Assembly: GCA_035573715.1 (NCBI GenBank)
Contig: DATLZZ010000010.1
Coordinates: 1-64,000, forward strand
Length of the DNA: 64,000 nt
DNA from: JACPRL01 sp035573715
GTDB lineage: Bacteria; Acidobacteriota; Terriglobia; Acidiferrales; 2-02-FULL-67-57
Direction of reading: 5' to 3'
Part shown: in pieces, positions 1 through 9,033 of the stretch
Numbering within the stretch: position 1 is the first letter of the stretch
How the letters are laid out: every line of letters starts with the position of its first letter
The notes under the pieces: model-generated
The model's database searches: none
What the model was told of the DNA's origin: nothing
The model's input: only the letters and a program-made list of their open reading frames with translations
Program-made: the position numbers and the translations under genes

Positions 1-1
1 G

Positions 2-2437
2 TGGCTGGGGATTCAAGTCAAAGGGGAGAAGGAGCAGCGGGTGCTGCTGGTGAGCGTGCCGTATGCGCTGAAGGCCGGCGACGCCGAGACCCTGGGCGGG
101 AAGCCCGCCTCGGCCTTTGTACAGGTCTCCCCGGACAAGGCCACCGTGCCTCCCGGCACGCAGAGCAATGCGCTGGGCGCCGTCGCTCCCTTCTACACCG
201 CCACCAGCGACGGGCTGCCCAGCCTCATCTCCCTCACCACCACCGCCCCGCCATTGACGGTGCTCTCCACCCAGATGGTCACCAACCTCAACGCCGACAT
301 GCTCGACGGGATGCACGCCAGCCAGTTCGGCGACATCACGGCCGTTCTTCCCGGCGTCGGGTTGATGGATGGCGGCGCCACCGGCGACGTTACCCTCAAC
401 GTCAACACCGCCGTGATTCAGGCGCGGGTGACCGGCACCTGCGCAGCCGGGGAATCCATCCAGAGCATTGACCAGGCCGGCGCGGTCGTCTGCGAGACCG
501 ACAGCGGCGCCGACGTTGCCGGCACCGGCGTGGCCACCACCGCGGCTCGCAGCGACCACACCCACGAAGCCGCTCCCCTGGGGCAGGGAAACACAGGCGT
601 CGGCCCGGCCGCCTTGGCGGCGAACGCTGGCGCCAGCAACACCGCCGTGGGCGTCGCTGCCCTGCAAGCCAACGTTGGCGGCTTTGGCAACACCGCCGTC
701 GGACGCGATGCGCTGCTGAGCAATTCCGGCGGCAGCAACAACACAGCCGTGGGAACGTTTGCCCTGGACGCCAACACCGCGGGCAACAACAACACGGCCC
801 TGGGCGTCAACGCCATGGGCTCGAATGGCGCGGGCGACAGCAACACCGCGGTGGGCTTCCGGGCCTTGTTTGCCAACAACGCCGGCTTCCAGAATACCGC
901 CTTCGGCCAGGACGCTCTGTTCAGCAACGTCATCGGGTCGCAGAACACCGCCCTGGGAACCAACGCCCTGTTCAAGAATACCGAGAGCGGCAACACCGCC
1001 GTCGGCCTGAGCGCGCTGCAAGAGAACACCACCGGGTCGGCCAACGTGGCCGTGGGCGGCTTGGCGGCTATTTCCAACACCAGCGGCAACAACAACACCG
1101 CCCTCGGCCACCAGGCCTTGGCCAACAACATCCTGTCCTCCAACAACACGGCCGTGGGACGAGCTGCCCTGCAAATGAACATCGCGGCCGGCAACACGGC
1201 GGTGGGAGCCTTCGCTCTCGACGCCAACACCTCCGGCAGCGCCAACACGGCTGTGGGAAGCAACGCCCTGGGAGCGAACGTCAGCTCGACCGACAACACG
1301 GCGGTCGGCGCCAACGCGCTGAGCGCGGTCGTCAACGGCTTCAACAATACCGCCGTGGGCTCAGGCGCATTGGCCTCCAGCACCGCTAACAGCAACACCG
1401 CGGTGGGTTCGCTCACTCTGTTCTCCAACACCACCGGTCAGCAGAACACCGCCGTGGGGGCCTTTGCCCTGAACGCCAACGTTTCCGGCACCGACAACAC
1501 CGCCGTGGGAACCGGCGCCCTGCAAGTCAATACCGCCAACAACAACACCGCGGTCGGCTCCCTGGCCTTGGACGCCAACACCACCGGCAGCAACAACACC
1601 GCCGTGGGCCGCGGCGCCTTGGGCGCGAACCAAAACGGCACAGAGAACACCGCCGTGGGGCTGAACGCGCTGGCCGCCAATACCGATGTGGGCAACACCG
1701 CGGTGGGCGCCAATGCCTTGGATGCCAACACCACCGGCAGCAACAACACCGCCGTGGGGCTGAACGCCTTGGGAGCAAACCTTTCCGGCTTCGACAACAC
1801 CGCCGTGGGGCGCAACGCCCTGCTCAATAGCACCGGTAGCGACAACATCGCCATCGGCGCCGCCGCCGGAGCCAACGCCACCACGGGCAGCGCAAACATA
1901 TACATTGGGCACCCCGGGTCAGCCGCGGAGTCGGGCCGGATTCGCATCGGCGTGGCGGGGGTGCAAGGGGCGACCTTTATCGGGGGGATCCGCGGGGTGA
2001 CCACCGGAAACGCCAACGCCATCGCGGTGCTGATTGACAGCGCCGGGCAGCTCGGCACAGTCAGCTCCACGCGGCGCGTGAAAGAAGACATCGGCGACCT
2101 GGGAGGGGCCAGCGCGGGGCTGCTGCGCCTGCGGCCGGTGACGTTCCGGTACAAGCAGCCTGCGGCCGATGGTTCCAAGCCGTTGCAGTACGGCCTCATC
2201 GCGGAGGAAGTGGCCGAGGTGATGCCGGAAATCGTCGTGCTTGACGCCGACGGGCAGCCCGAGACCGTGCAATACCACGTGCTGCCGGTGCTGCTGCTCA
2301 ACGAGCTCCAACGCCAGCACAAGCAGCTTGAGCAACAGACGGCCGAGCTGGCCGAGCTGCGGGCGCGCTTGGAAAAGCAGGACGCGGAGCTGGCGGAGCT
2401 GAAGGCCGCCCTGCGCACGACTCTAGCCCAGCGGTAG
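2..2437 (+). CDS. YadA-head-like repeat surface protein with C-terminal S74 chaperone domain (5' partial)
   Basis: The reading frame is open to the left edge, so the true start lies outside the window; a GTG at 41 is internal. The first visible residues carry the VSVPYALKAGDAETLGG motif often seen in Acidobacteria surface proteins. The middle (about residues 195-640 of the visible part) holds about 26 degenerate repeats of the form NTAVGxxAL, one per 20 or so residues, as in the beta-roll heads of YadA-type trimeric adhesins. The last ~130 residues match the peptidase S74 intramolecular chaperone domain of phage tailspikes: a Ser followed five residues later by Lys in SSTRRVKEDI, then RPVTFRYK and YGLIAEEVAEVMPE, ending in a coiled coil. 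I infer a trimeric secreted fibre whose chaperone tail may cleave itself off. No membrane anchor is visible. Confidence 0.85.
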   Translation, partial: WLGIQVKGEKEQRVLLVSVPYALKAGDAETLGGKPASAFVQVSPDKATVPPGTQSNALGAVAPFYTATSDGLPSLISLTTTAPPLTVLSTQMVTNLNADMLDGMHASQFGDITAVLPGVGLMDGGATGDVTLNVNTAVIQARVTGTCAAGESIQSIDQAGAVVCETDSGADVAGTGVATTAARSDHTHEAAPLGQGNTGVGPAALAANAGASNTAVGVAALQANVGGFGNTAVGRDALLSNSGGSNNTAVGTFALDANTAGNNNTALGVNAMGSNGAGDSNTAVGFRALFANNAGFQNTAFGQDALFSNVIGSQNTALGTNALFKNTESGNTAVGLSALQENTTGSANVAVGGLAAISNTSGNNNTALGHQALANNILSSNNTAVGRAALQMNIAAGNTAVGAFALDANTSGSANTAVGSNALGANVSSTDNTAVGANALSAVVNGFNNTAVGSGALASSTANSNTAVGSLTLFSNTTGQQNTAVGAFALNANVSGTDNTAVGTGALQVNTANNNTAVGSLALDANTTGSNNTAVGRGALGANQNGTENTAVGLNALAANTDVGNTAVGANALDANTTGSNNTAVGLNALGANLSGFDNTAVGRNALLNSTGSDNIAIGAAAGANATTGSANIYIGHPGSAAESGRIRIGVAGVQGATFIGGIRGVTTGNANAIAVLIDSAGQLGTVSSTRRVKEDIGDLGGASAGLLRLRPVTFRYKQPAADGSKPLQYGLIAEEVAEVMPEIVVLDADGQPETVQYHVLPVLLLNELQRQHKQLEQQTAELAELRARLEKQDAELAELKAALRTTLAQR

Positions 2438-2514
2438 GACCAGCGAGATTCGGTCTGCACGCCTCCGCCCGGCTTAGGTGTCTCACACTCTGTGACTCCG
2501 TTCCTCTTTCACTC

Positions 2515-2543
2515 TTGAACCTTGTCTTCCCCGGGAGTATGAT
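2515..2543 (+). promoter_or_regulatory. Sigma-70-like promoter of the gapA operon
   Basis: TTGAAC at 2515-2520 and TATGAT at 2538-2543 are separated by exactly 17 bp, in the 148-bp gap before gapA and 42 bp upstream of its start codon. An AGGAGG ribosome site follows at 2575-2580. Confidence 0.65.
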
Positions 2544-2585
2544 GCGCCTTCCGGGGGAGATTTCCGCAGCTCACAGGAGGGTCCA

Positions 2586-3587
2586 ATGGTCCGCGTAGGC
2601 ATCAATGGTTTCGGCCGCATCGGGCGCAACATCTACCGCGCCGCCATGGGCGACACCGATTTGGAAATCGTCGCCGTCAACGACATCACCGACCCCCACA
2701 CGCTCGCCCACCTGTTGAAGTACGACTCGGTGCTCGGCAACCTCGACGCCGACATCGGCTGGGGCGAGGACTGCATCAAGGTGAACGGCAAGTCCATCAA
2801 AGTCTTCAAGGTCAAAGACCCGGCGCAGCTCGACTGGGGCTCGGTCGGCGCGCAAATCGTCGTCGAGTCCACCGGCCTTTTTACCAAGGGCCCCGACGCC
2901 GCCAAGCACCTGCGCGACAGCGTCAAGAAAGTCATCATCTCCGCCCCCGCCACCGATCCCGATGCCACCTTCGTAATGGGCGTGAACGACAACACCTACG
3001 ACCCGGCCAAGCACCACGTGGTCTCCAACGCCTCCTGCACCACCAACTGCCTGGCGCCGGTGGCCAAGGTCGTCCACGAAAACTTCGGCATCGTCCACGG
3101 CACCATGACCACGATTCACTCCTACACCAACGACCAGCGGCTGCTCGACCTGCCCCACAAGGACCTGCGCCGCGCCCGGGCGGCCGCGCTCTCGATGATT
3201 CCCAGCACCACCGGCGCCGCCAAAGCGCTTCACCTGGTGCTGCCGCAACTGAAGGGGAAGCTCGACGGCTACGCCATGCGCGTGCCCACGCCCAACGTTT
3301 CCATCGTGGACCTCACCGTCACCACCGAGAAGAAAGCCAGCGTGGACTCGGTGAACGCCGCCTTCAAGGCCGCCGCCGCCGGCCCGCTCAAGGGCATTCT
3401 GGCCTACAGCGAGGAAGAGCTGGTCTCGATTGACTTCCGCGGCAACTCCCACTCGGCCATCTTCGACGCGCCCTACACCAAAGTCGTCGCCGACAACTGC
3501 GTCAAGGTGCTGGCCTGGTACGACAACGAGTGGGGTTACTCCTGCCGCTGCGTTGACCTGATCAAGTTCATGGGCGCGAAGCTCTAG
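2586..3587 (+). CDS. gapA: Glyceraldehyde-3-phosphate dehydrogenase, type I
   Basis: Glycolytic enzyme converting glyceraldehyde-3-phosphate, phosphate and NAD(P)+ to 1,3-bisphosphoglycerate in the cytoplasm. The 333-residue length is normal. The N-terminal Rossmann motif is VGINGFGRIGRN (residues 4-15). The catalytic cysteine is Cys151 in SNASCTTNC, with the partner His178 in TTIHSYT, and the C-terminal WYDNEWGYS motif is intact. An ideal AGGAGG lies 5 nt before the ATG. It is the first gene of a gapA-pgk-tpiA-secG series, separated from pgk by 33 bp, so it probably shares the promoter at 2515. Confidence 0.97.
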   Translation: MVRVGINGFGRIGRNIYRAAMGDTDLEIVAVNDITDPHTLAHLLKYDSVLGNLDADIGWGEDCIKVNGKSIKVFKVKDPAQLDWGSVGAQIVVESTGLFTKGPDAAKHLRDSVKKVIISAPATDPDATFVMGVNDNTYDPAKHHVVSNASCTTNCLAPVAKVVHENFGIVHGTMTTIHSYTNDQRLLDLPHKDLRRARAAALSMIPSTTGAAKALHLVLPQLKGKLDGYAMRVPTPNVSIVDLTVTTEKKASVDSVNAAFKAAAAGPLKGILAYSEEELVSIDFRGNSHSAIFDAPYTKVVADNCVKVLAWYDNEWGYSCRCVDLIKFMGAKL

Positions 3588-3620
3588 TCGCGCGCCTTCA
3601 ATCGAGCGAGGGCGCCGACC

Positions 3621-4805
3621 ATGCCTAAACTCTCCATCCGCGACCTCGATCTGAAGGGCAAGCGCGTTTTCATCCGCGTGGACTTCAACGTCCCGCTGGC
3701 CGGCGGCAAAGTCAGCGACGACACCCGCATCCGCGAGTCGCTCCCCACCATCAAGTACGCCCGCGAGCACGGCGCCCGCGTAATCCTGGCCTCGCACCTC
3801 GGCCGGCCCAAGGGCAAGCGCAACCCCGAGATGAGCCTGAAGCCGGTCGCCGACCGCCTGGGCGAGCTGCTGGGCGCGCCCGTGGCCTTCGCTGACGACT
3901 GCATCGGCGACGAGACCGAAAGGAAAGTCGCGTCGCTCAAGGACGGCGACGTGCTCTTGCTTGAAAACCTCCGCTTCCATCCGGAAGAAGAAAAGAACGA
4001 CGAGAAGTTTGCCCAGGCGTTAGCCTCCCTCTGCGACCTCTACGTAAACGACGCTTTCGGTTCCGCCCACCGCGCTCATGCCTCCACCGAGGGCATCGCT
4101 CATCGTGTCCCCCAGGCGGCGGCCGGCTTCCTGATGGAAAAGGAGCTGACCTATCTCGGCAAGGCCATCCAGAACCCCGACAAGCCCTACGTCGCCATCC
4201 TGGGCGGCGCCAAGGTCTCCGACAAGATTGAGGTCATCTCCAACCTGCTGCCGCTGGTGGACTGGCTGCTCATCGGCGGCGGCATGGCCTATACGTTCCT
4301 TTCTGCGCAGGGCGTCGGCGTAGGGAAGTCGCTGGTCGAGCCCGACAAGATTGACCTGGCGCGGAATCTGCTCGCCGACGCCGGCAAGCGCGGCGTCAAG
4401 CTGCTGCTGCCGGTGGACCACAAGGTGGCCGAGAAGATTGACCCGGCTGCCCAGGCGCGCGTCGTCGGCCTGCGGGAGGTTCCCGACAACCTGATGGCGC
4501 TCGACATCGGACCCAAGACCATCGAGGCGTTTGTCGGGGCCATTCGCGGCGCCAAGACCATCGTCTGGAACGGCCCGATGGGCGTTTTCGAGTGCCCGCC
4601 GTTTGCCGAGGGCACGCTGGCGGTGGCGCGCGCGGTAGCTGATTCCGGCGCCACCTCCATCATCGGGGGCGGCGACTCGGTGGCGGCGGTGCAGCAGGCC
4701 GGCGTAGCCGACCGCATCACCCACATCTCCACCGGCGGCGGGGCTTCGCTCGAATTCCTCGGCGGCCTCAAGCTCCCCGGCGTCGAAGCTCTGACGGAGA
4801 AGTGA
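3621..4805 (+). CDS. pgk: Phosphoglycerate kinase
   Basis: Transfers the acyl phosphate of 1,3-bisphosphoglycerate to ADP, the step after GapA. The 394-residue length is typical. Family landmarks are visible: RVDFNVPL near residue 20, the substrate-site ILASHLGRPKG, the hinge LGGAKVSDKI (about 195-204), WNGPMGVFE and the C-terminal nucleotide-site STGGGASLEFL. It is the second gene of the glycolytic operon. Beyond its stop codon the 69-bp gap to tpiA contains an interspersed-repeat fragment. Confidence 0.97.
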   Translation: MPKLSIRDLDLKGKRVFIRVDFNVPLAGGKVSDDTRIRESLPTIKYAREHGARVILASHLGRPKGKRNPEMSLKPVADRLGELLGAPVAFADDCIGDETERKVASLKDGDVLLLENLRFHPEEEKNDEKFAQALASLCDLYVNDAFGSAHRAHASTEGIAHRVPQAAAGFLMEKELTYLGKAIQNPDKPYVAILGGAKVSDKIEVISNLLPLVDWLLIGGGMAYTFLSAQGVGVGKSLVEPDKIDLARNLLADAGKRGVKLLLPVDHKVAEKIDPAAQARVVGLREVPDNLMALDIGPKTIEAFVGAIRGAKTIVWNGPMGVFECPPFAEGTLAVARAVADSGATSIIGGGDSVAAVQQAGVADRITHISTGGGASLEFLGGLKLPGVEALTEK

Positions 4806-4826
4806 CATGTCGGCGCCAGCGGCTTT

Positions 4827-4858
4827 GTCCTCCTGAGCCAAGCGAAGGGCCTGCTTTT
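4827..4858 (+). repeat. Partial interspersed repeat between pgk and tpiA
   Basis: The stretch reads like one arm of a repeat, with CCTGAGCCAAGCGAAGG as its core, and resembles the arm at 26595 (TGTCATGCTGAGCGAAG) in this window. It fills much of the 69-bp pgk-tpiA gap. Similarity is by eye only. Confidence 0.4.
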
Positions 4859-4874
4859 GATTTGAGGAGAGCCC

Positions 4875-5624
4875 GTGAGACGACCCGTGATTGCCGGCAA
4901 CTGGAAGATGTACAAGACCGCGTCGGAGACCCGCGCCTACTTCACGCAGTTCAAGCCGCTGGTGGCCAACGCGACCCACTGCGACATCGTCCTCTGCCCG
5001 CCGTTCACGGGCTTGGCGACGGCGGTTGATTCCGCCCGCAACTCCAACATCGCCATCGGCGCCCAGAACCTCCACTGGGAGAAGGAAGGCGCCTTCACCG
5101 GCGAAGTCTCCGCCGGGATGCTGCGCGAGATTGGCTGCGCCTGCGTCATCATCGGCCACTCCGAGCGCCGCCAGTTCTTCCACGAAACCGACGAAACCGT
5201 GGCCCGCAAGACGATGGCGGCGCTCGAGGCCGGCCTTACGCCCATCGTCTGTGTCGGCGAACTGCTGGCCGAGCGCGAGGCCGGCAAGACCGAGCAGGTG
5301 CTGACCACGCAGTTTAACGGCGCTTTCAGCGCGTTGACCGCGGCGCTCTTCTCCCGTATCATTGTGGCGTACGAGCCGGTGTGGGCCATCGGCACCGGAA
5401 AGACGGCGACGCCGGAAATGGCGGCCGACGCCCACCGCACCCTGCGCAAGCTGGCGGAAGAGCGGTTCGGCCCGGCGCAGGCCCAGGCGCTGCGCATTCT
5501 CTACGGCGGCAGCGTCAAGCCCGACAACATCCAGGGCCTGATGGCGCAGCCGGAGATTGACGGCGCGCTGGTGGGCGGCGCCAGCTTGAAGCCCGAGGGC
5601 TTCGCGGCCATCGTTAACTTCTAG
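4875..5624 (+). CDS. tpiA: Triose-phosphate isomerase
   Basis: Interconverts dihydroxyacetone phosphate and glyceraldehyde-3-phosphate. The protein of 249 residues is of normal length. The start is GTG at 4875, giving the standard VIAGNWKM N-terminus containing the active-site Asn and Lys; GAGGAGA stands just upstream. The catalytic His is in IIGHSERR, the catalytic Glu in AYEPVWAIGTGKTA (loop 6) and the phosphate loop is YGGSVKPDN. Third gene of the gapA-pgk-tpiA-secG series. Confidence 0.97.
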   Translation: MRRPVIAGNWKMYKTASETRAYFTQFKPLVANATHCDIVLCPPFTGLATAVDSARNSNIAIGAQNLHWEKEGAFTGEVSAGMLREIGCACVIIGHSERRQFFHETDETVARKTMAALEAGLTPIVCVGELLAEREAGKTEQVLTTQFNGAFSALTAALFSRIIVAYEPVWAIGTGKTATPEMAADAHRTLRKLAEERFGPAQAQALRILYGGSVKPDNIQGLMAQPEIDGALVGGASLKPEGFAAIVNF

Positions 5625-5635
5625 GGTTTCGTCAG

Positions 5636-5689
5636 GGCACGGCTTCAGCCGTGCCGTTCGAGCCCACAAAAGTCCGGGGCTTTAGCCCC
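5636..5689 (+). repeat. Double-hairpin palindromic repeat (copy 1)
   Basis: Two adjacent palindromes lie between tpiA and secG. The first, at 5636-5655, has 9-bp perfect arms GGCACGGCT/AGCCGTGCC; the second, at 5676-5689, is GGGGCT-TT-AGCCCC. The same pair occurs in reverse orientation at 30524-30577 with similar spacing, so this is a REP/BIME-like mobile palindrome rather than a gene-specific terminator. Confidence 0.65.
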
Positions 5690-5711
5690 TGAGGTAGCGT
5701 GGAAGGAAAGA

Positions 5712-6161
5712 ATGAACGAGAAACTTTATTGGGCACTGGCCGGCCTCGTCGCCGCCGGCATTGTCTACGGCGGAATCATGTGGTTCCGGCCGCTGCTGAT
5801 TGGCCTGCACGTGCTGGCCTGCGGCATCCTGATTCTGGTGGTGCTCCTGCAGAGCGGGCGCGCCGCCGATCTGGCGGGCGCGTTCGGCGGCGCGGGCAGC
5901 CAGACGGCTTTCGGCCCGCGCGGCGCGGCGACGTTTCTTTCCAAGGCGACTTCGTTCCTGGCCATCGTGTTCATGGTGACTTCGCTGGCTCTGGCGCTGG
6001 CCAGCAGCCGCGGAATGTCCGCGGCGGAAGAGGCTGCGCCCCCGGCGCAGACCACCGAGACTCCGGCGCCGGCCCCGCCCCAGCAGCAACCGCCTCAGCC
6101 ACAGGAGACGCCGCCGCAGAATCCGCCGCCGCAGAATCCGCCGCCACCGCCCCAGCCGTAG
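5712..6161 (+). CDS. secG: Preprotein translocase subunit SecG with proline-rich tail
   Basis: Small inner-membrane component of the SecYEG channel. Two hydrophobic segments are visible (about residues 3-45 and 75-97), joined by the SecG loop AGAFGGAGSQTAFGPRGAATFLSKAT, whose central residues are the family signature. The last ~45 residues are a proline/glutamine-rich tail (PQQQPPQPQE, then PPPQNPP-type repeats), longer than in Escherichia coli SecG and probably cytoplasmic or periplasmic spacer. secG directly after tpiA is a common arrangement. ATG at 5712 follows a GGAAGGAAAG ribosome site. Confidence 0.92.
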   Translation: MNEKLYWALAGLVAAGIVYGGIMWFRPLLIGLHVLACGILILVVLLQSGRAADLAGAFGGAGSQTAFGPRGAATFLSKATSFLAIVFMVTSLALALASSRGMSAAEEAAPPAQTTETPAPAPPQQQPPQPQETPPQNPPPQNPPPPPQP

Positions 6162-6184
6162 TTCGCGTAGACCGGGAGGGAATC

Positions 6185-6718
6185 GTGCTGATCCTCATCC
6201 TGCTCCTTGCTTTCGCAACCGCCGCTCACGCCCAGATGCCCGGCCCCAACCCGGCCGAACTGGAGGCGATGAAGAAGCTCGACTACATGGTCGGGCACTG
6301 GCAGGGAGACTCCTGGATTCTGGGCCCGGGCGGCCAGCGCATGACCAGCCGCGGCAGCGAAACCGTGCAGTGGAAACTGGGCGGGAAGGTTCTTCTGGTC
6401 GAAGGCCTGTTCAAATCCCCGGCGCCGGATGGCACCGAGTTCACTTCCCACGAAACCCTGGCTGTGATTTCTTTCGACGCGCGCAAGAGCGCCTACAACT
6501 TCCGAACCTACACCGCCCGCGGCGGCGCCGGCGACCATGAGCTGAAACTGGTGGGCCAGCGCGGCTGGCAATGGACGATGAGTGGATCGGGAGGCAGCAC
6601 CATTCGGTTCACGAGTCAGTTCACCGATGACGGCAAGTGGGTTGAGATCGGCGAGCGCTCCAGCGACGGCGAAACCTGGCAGAAGTTTTTCGAGATGACC
6701 CTCACACGCGTCGAATAG
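6185..6718 (+). CDS. Secreted DUF1579-like protein
   Basis: The start is GTG at 6185, preceded by GGGAGGG; it gives a short signal peptide (LILILLLAFATAAHA, cut before QMPG). The mature part of about 160 residues has the DUF1579 pattern: LDYMVGHWQGDSW near its N-terminus, HETLAVISFD in the middle and a run of alternating beta strands ending in FFEMTLTRVE. Such proteins are predicted lipocalin-like beta barrels of unknown ligand. It begins 23 bp after secG and may be co-transcribed. The function is unknown. Confidence 0.75.
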   Translation: MLILILLLAFATAAHAQMPGPNPAELEAMKKLDYMVGHWQGDSWILGPGGQRMTSRGSETVQWKLGGKVLLVEGLFKSPAPDGTEFTSHETLAVISFDARKSAYNFRTYTARGGAGDHELKLVGQRGWQWTMSGSGGSTIRFTSQFTDDGKWVEIGERSSDGETWQKFFEMTLTRVE

Positions 6719-6723
6719 GCGAG

Positions 6724-6753
6724 TTTACAGGCTGACCGGCGCTTGGCTACAAT
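6724..6753 (+). promoter_or_regulatory. Promoter of tRNA-Leu
   Basis: TTTACA at 6724-6729 and TACAAT at 6748-6753 with an 18-bp spacer. The tRNA begins 11 bp after the -10 box. Confidence 0.6.
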
Positions 6754-6763
6754 CTTTCCGAGT

Positions 6764-6848
6764 GCGGAAGTGGTGGAACTGGCAGACACGCCGTCTTGAG
6801 GGGGCGGTGCCGTAAGGCGTGTGGGTTCGAATCCCACCTTCCGCACCA
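6764..6848 (+). tRNA. tRNA-Leu (anticodon GAG)
   Basis: Acceptor arms GCGGAAG (6764-6770) and CTTCCGC (6838-6844) pair perfectly, followed by A and an encoded CCA (6846-6848). The anticodon stem CCGTC/GGCGG encloses loop TTGAGGG, giving anticodon GAG. A long variable arm and the T-loop GGTTCGAATC are present, as expected for a class II tRNA. Confidence 0.96.
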
Positions 6849-6887
6849 TATTTGCTCTCTTGAATCCATCTATCGAGGTGTTGACTC

Positions 6888-8705
6888 GTGCCTCCCTGGC
6901 GAAAGGCTTTTCTCTCCTTCGTCCTCGCTCTTCTGGCAACGCCCTTGTCCGGGGGCGCCGCTGAGCCGATGAAGGCATCCCCCAGCGACGCTCTGGCGGT
7001 TTTGGCGAAGGAGTTTCTGTACGGAAGCCTGGCGCTCTCGCCTTCGAGCGCCACTTCGGTCGGCTATCACCAGCACCGCGACCCGAAGACCGGCGCCGTC
7101 ATCTCCCTCGACGAGCAGCTCGACGACCTCTCCCCGGCTGGCATCGAGCGCCAGCGCCAGTTCTACCGCGACTTTCGCCGCCGCCTGCGCCGCTACATTC
7201 GCGTCAGCCAGCTCGACGCGGAAGCCCGCGCCGACTACGAGCTCATCCGCGACAACCTCGAGCTCAGCCTGCTCGAAATCGAGCAGATTGAATCCCACAA
7301 GCACAAACCGCAGTTTTACGTCGAGACGCTCGGCAACGCTATCTTCGCGCCGCTGGTGCTGGAGTACGCGCCGCCGGAGAAGCGCCTCGAGCACATTCTG
7401 GCCCGACTGGAGCAGGTGCCGGCCTTCCTGCAAGGCGCCAAAGAGAACCTCACCACCACCGCGCCCATCTGGCTCGACACCGCCATTGAGGAGAACAAAG
7501 GCAACATCGGCCTGATTCAAGGCGCGGTGAAAACGCTGGTACCGGAGTCCGGGCCGCTGGCCGAGCGCTACCGGCGCGTTGCTCCGCAAGCGATCGCGGC
7601 GCTGGAAGCTTTCAACACCTGGATGGACGCCGAGCTGCGCCGGCGCGCCACCGCCGACTGGCGGTTGGGTCCACGACTCTATGCCTTGAAGCTGCGCTAC
7701 GCCCTGGGAACCGATTTGAGCCCGGAAGCCATTCTGCGCGACGCGCAGCGGGAGCTCACCCGGACGCGGCGCGAGATGTTGCGCCGCGCCACGCCGCTCC
7801 ACGACCAGTGGTTCCCCGCGCACGACCACAAAGCGCTCGCCGGGGCGCAGGAGGAAGACGTAATTGTGCGCGAGGTGCTCGACCGCATTGCCGAAGAACA
7901 CGTGACCCGCGACCAGTTGATGGCCGAAGTGAAGCGCAACGTCCAGGAGATTCAGAGTTTCCTCGCCCGCGCCCACGTCATCTCCCTGAGCGGGCGCGAG
8001 AACCTCCAGGTCATCGAGACCCCGCCCTTCCTGCGCGGCATCTACGGCGTGGCGGGCTTCAGCTCCGCGCCGCCGCTCGAGCCCCACCTGGGCGCCTTCT
8101 ACTGGGTGACGCCGATTCCGGAGAGCTGGACCGACCCGCAGGCCGAGTCCAAGCTGCGCGAGTACAACAACTACATGCTCCGCATCCTCACCATTCACGA
8201 AGCGCTGCCCGGCCACTACATCCAGTTCGAGCACGCCGCCAACATCCAACCGGAATGGCGACGCCTGCTGCGCAGCGTCTTCGGCAACGGGCCCTACGTC
8301 GAAGGCTGGGCCCAGTACGCGCAGGACATGGTGCTGGCGGCGGGCTATCTCGACGGCGACCCGCGGCTGGCGCTGACCAACTACAAGATGCTGCTGCGGG
8401 CGCTGGCCAACGCCATCATCGACGTCGGCTTCCACACCGGCCGGATGACCGACGAGGAAGCGATGGACCTGATGCTCAACCGCACCTTCCAGGAGCGCGC
8501 CGAGGCCGAAGCCAAACTGCGTCGGGCCAAGCTTTCTTCCGCCCAGCTTCCCACCTACTTCGTCGGCTGGCGGGAATGGTGGCGACTGCGCCACGACCTG
8601 GAGCGCCAGCCCGGCAAAGGGTTCACCCTGTCCGGGTTCCATGATCGCGCCCTGGCTGCGGGCGGGGTCAACCTGCGCTCGCTCCGCCGCCTCCTCTTGC
8701 GCTAA
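6888..8705 (+). CDS. Secreted DUF885 family protein (predicted metallohydrolase)
   Basis: 605 residues, start GTG at 6888 with a GAGGTG site upstream, and a signal peptide (FLSFVLALLATPLSGGAA). The DUF885 family is a group of helical, thermolysin-like proteins. The hallmark HEALPGH is at residues 437-443 (His437, Glu438, His443), within LTIHEALPGHYIQFEHA, and GPYVEGWAQYAQDM lies downstream. The pattern resembles a zinc-binding HExxxxH site, so peptidase or carboxylic-ester activity is plausible, but no substrate is known for this family. Probably periplasmic. No operon partner is evident beyond the adjacent zinc-ribbon gene 9 bp downstream. Confidence 0.85.
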   Translation: MPPWRKAFLSFVLALLATPLSGGAAEPMKASPSDALAVLAKEFLYGSLALSPSSATSVGYHQHRDPKTGAVISLDEQLDDLSPAGIERQRQFYRDFRRRLRRYIRVSQLDAEARADYELIRDNLELSLLEIEQIESHKHKPQFYVETLGNAIFAPLVLEYAPPEKRLEHILARLEQVPAFLQGAKENLTTTAPIWLDTAIEENKGNIGLIQGAVKTLVPESGPLAERYRRVAPQAIAALEAFNTWMDAELRRRATADWRLGPRLYALKLRYALGTDLSPEAILRDAQRELTRTRREMLRRATPLHDQWFPAHDHKALAGAQEEDVIVREVLDRIAEEHVTRDQLMAEVKRNVQEIQSFLARAHVISLSGRENLQVIETPPFLRGIYGVAGFSSAPPLEPHLGAFYWVTPIPESWTDPQAESKLREYNNYMLRILTIHEALPGHYIQFEHAANIQPEWRRLLRSVFGNGPYVEGWAQYAQDMVLAAGYLDGDPRLALTNYKMLLRALANAIIDVGFHTGRMTDEEAMDLMLNRTFQERAEAEAKLRRAKLSSAQLPTYFVGWREWWRLRHDLERQPGKGFTLSGFHDRALAAGGVNLRSLRRLLLR

Positions 8706-8714
8706 AGTGAGGGT

Positions 8715-8969
8715 ATGCGCTGGGAGTGCCCCAACTGCGGGCAGGCCGTGAGTCTGGGGCTGGAGACCTGTCCCTACTGCCAGACCGGCGTGCCGCCCGA
8801 GCAACGGCGCAAGGTTGTCCTGCCGCCCGCCAAAGGGGGCGAGGTTCCCGAGCTGGTTCCGCCCGAGGAGACCGGGTTCCGCGCCTTCGTCGCTCAGGGC
8901 TACCATCTCTTTGTCGGCGTGCTGCTGGGTTTCCTGGTTCTCTACCTCCTCTGGCTCATCCTCAGTTGA
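8715..8969 (+). CDS. Small zinc-ribbon protein with C-terminal membrane anchor
   Basis: 84 residues. The N-terminus has a zinc ribbon, CPNCG followed by CPYC (Cys5, Cys8, Cys19, Cys22). A charged/proline linker is followed by a single hydrophobic helix (LFVGVLLGFLVLYLLWLIL) at the C-terminus. The ribbon therefore faces the cytoplasm on a tail anchor. It starts 9 bp after the DUF885 gene. Function unknown. Confidence 0.75.
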   Translation: MRWECPNCGQAVSLGLETCPYCQTGVPPEQRRKVVLPPAKGGEVPELVPPEETGFRAFVAQGYHLFVGVLLGFLVLYLLWLILS

Positions 8970-9033
8970 TTCCTATTGCCTTGACTTCCCGGGCGGCGTG
9001 TGCTCGGATACGCATCGGCGAGGGGGACTGACG

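Noticed and set aside
418..1434. Minus-strand open frame with regular PTAVL repeats
   Set aside because: The repeats are the complement of the NTAVG repeats of the surface protein; there is no independent coding evidence.
600..1870. Regularly spaced short repeats that could suggest a CRISPR array
   Set aside because: The repeats are codons of NTAVGxxAL units in an intact reading frame, vary in sequence, and lack unique spacers of constant length.
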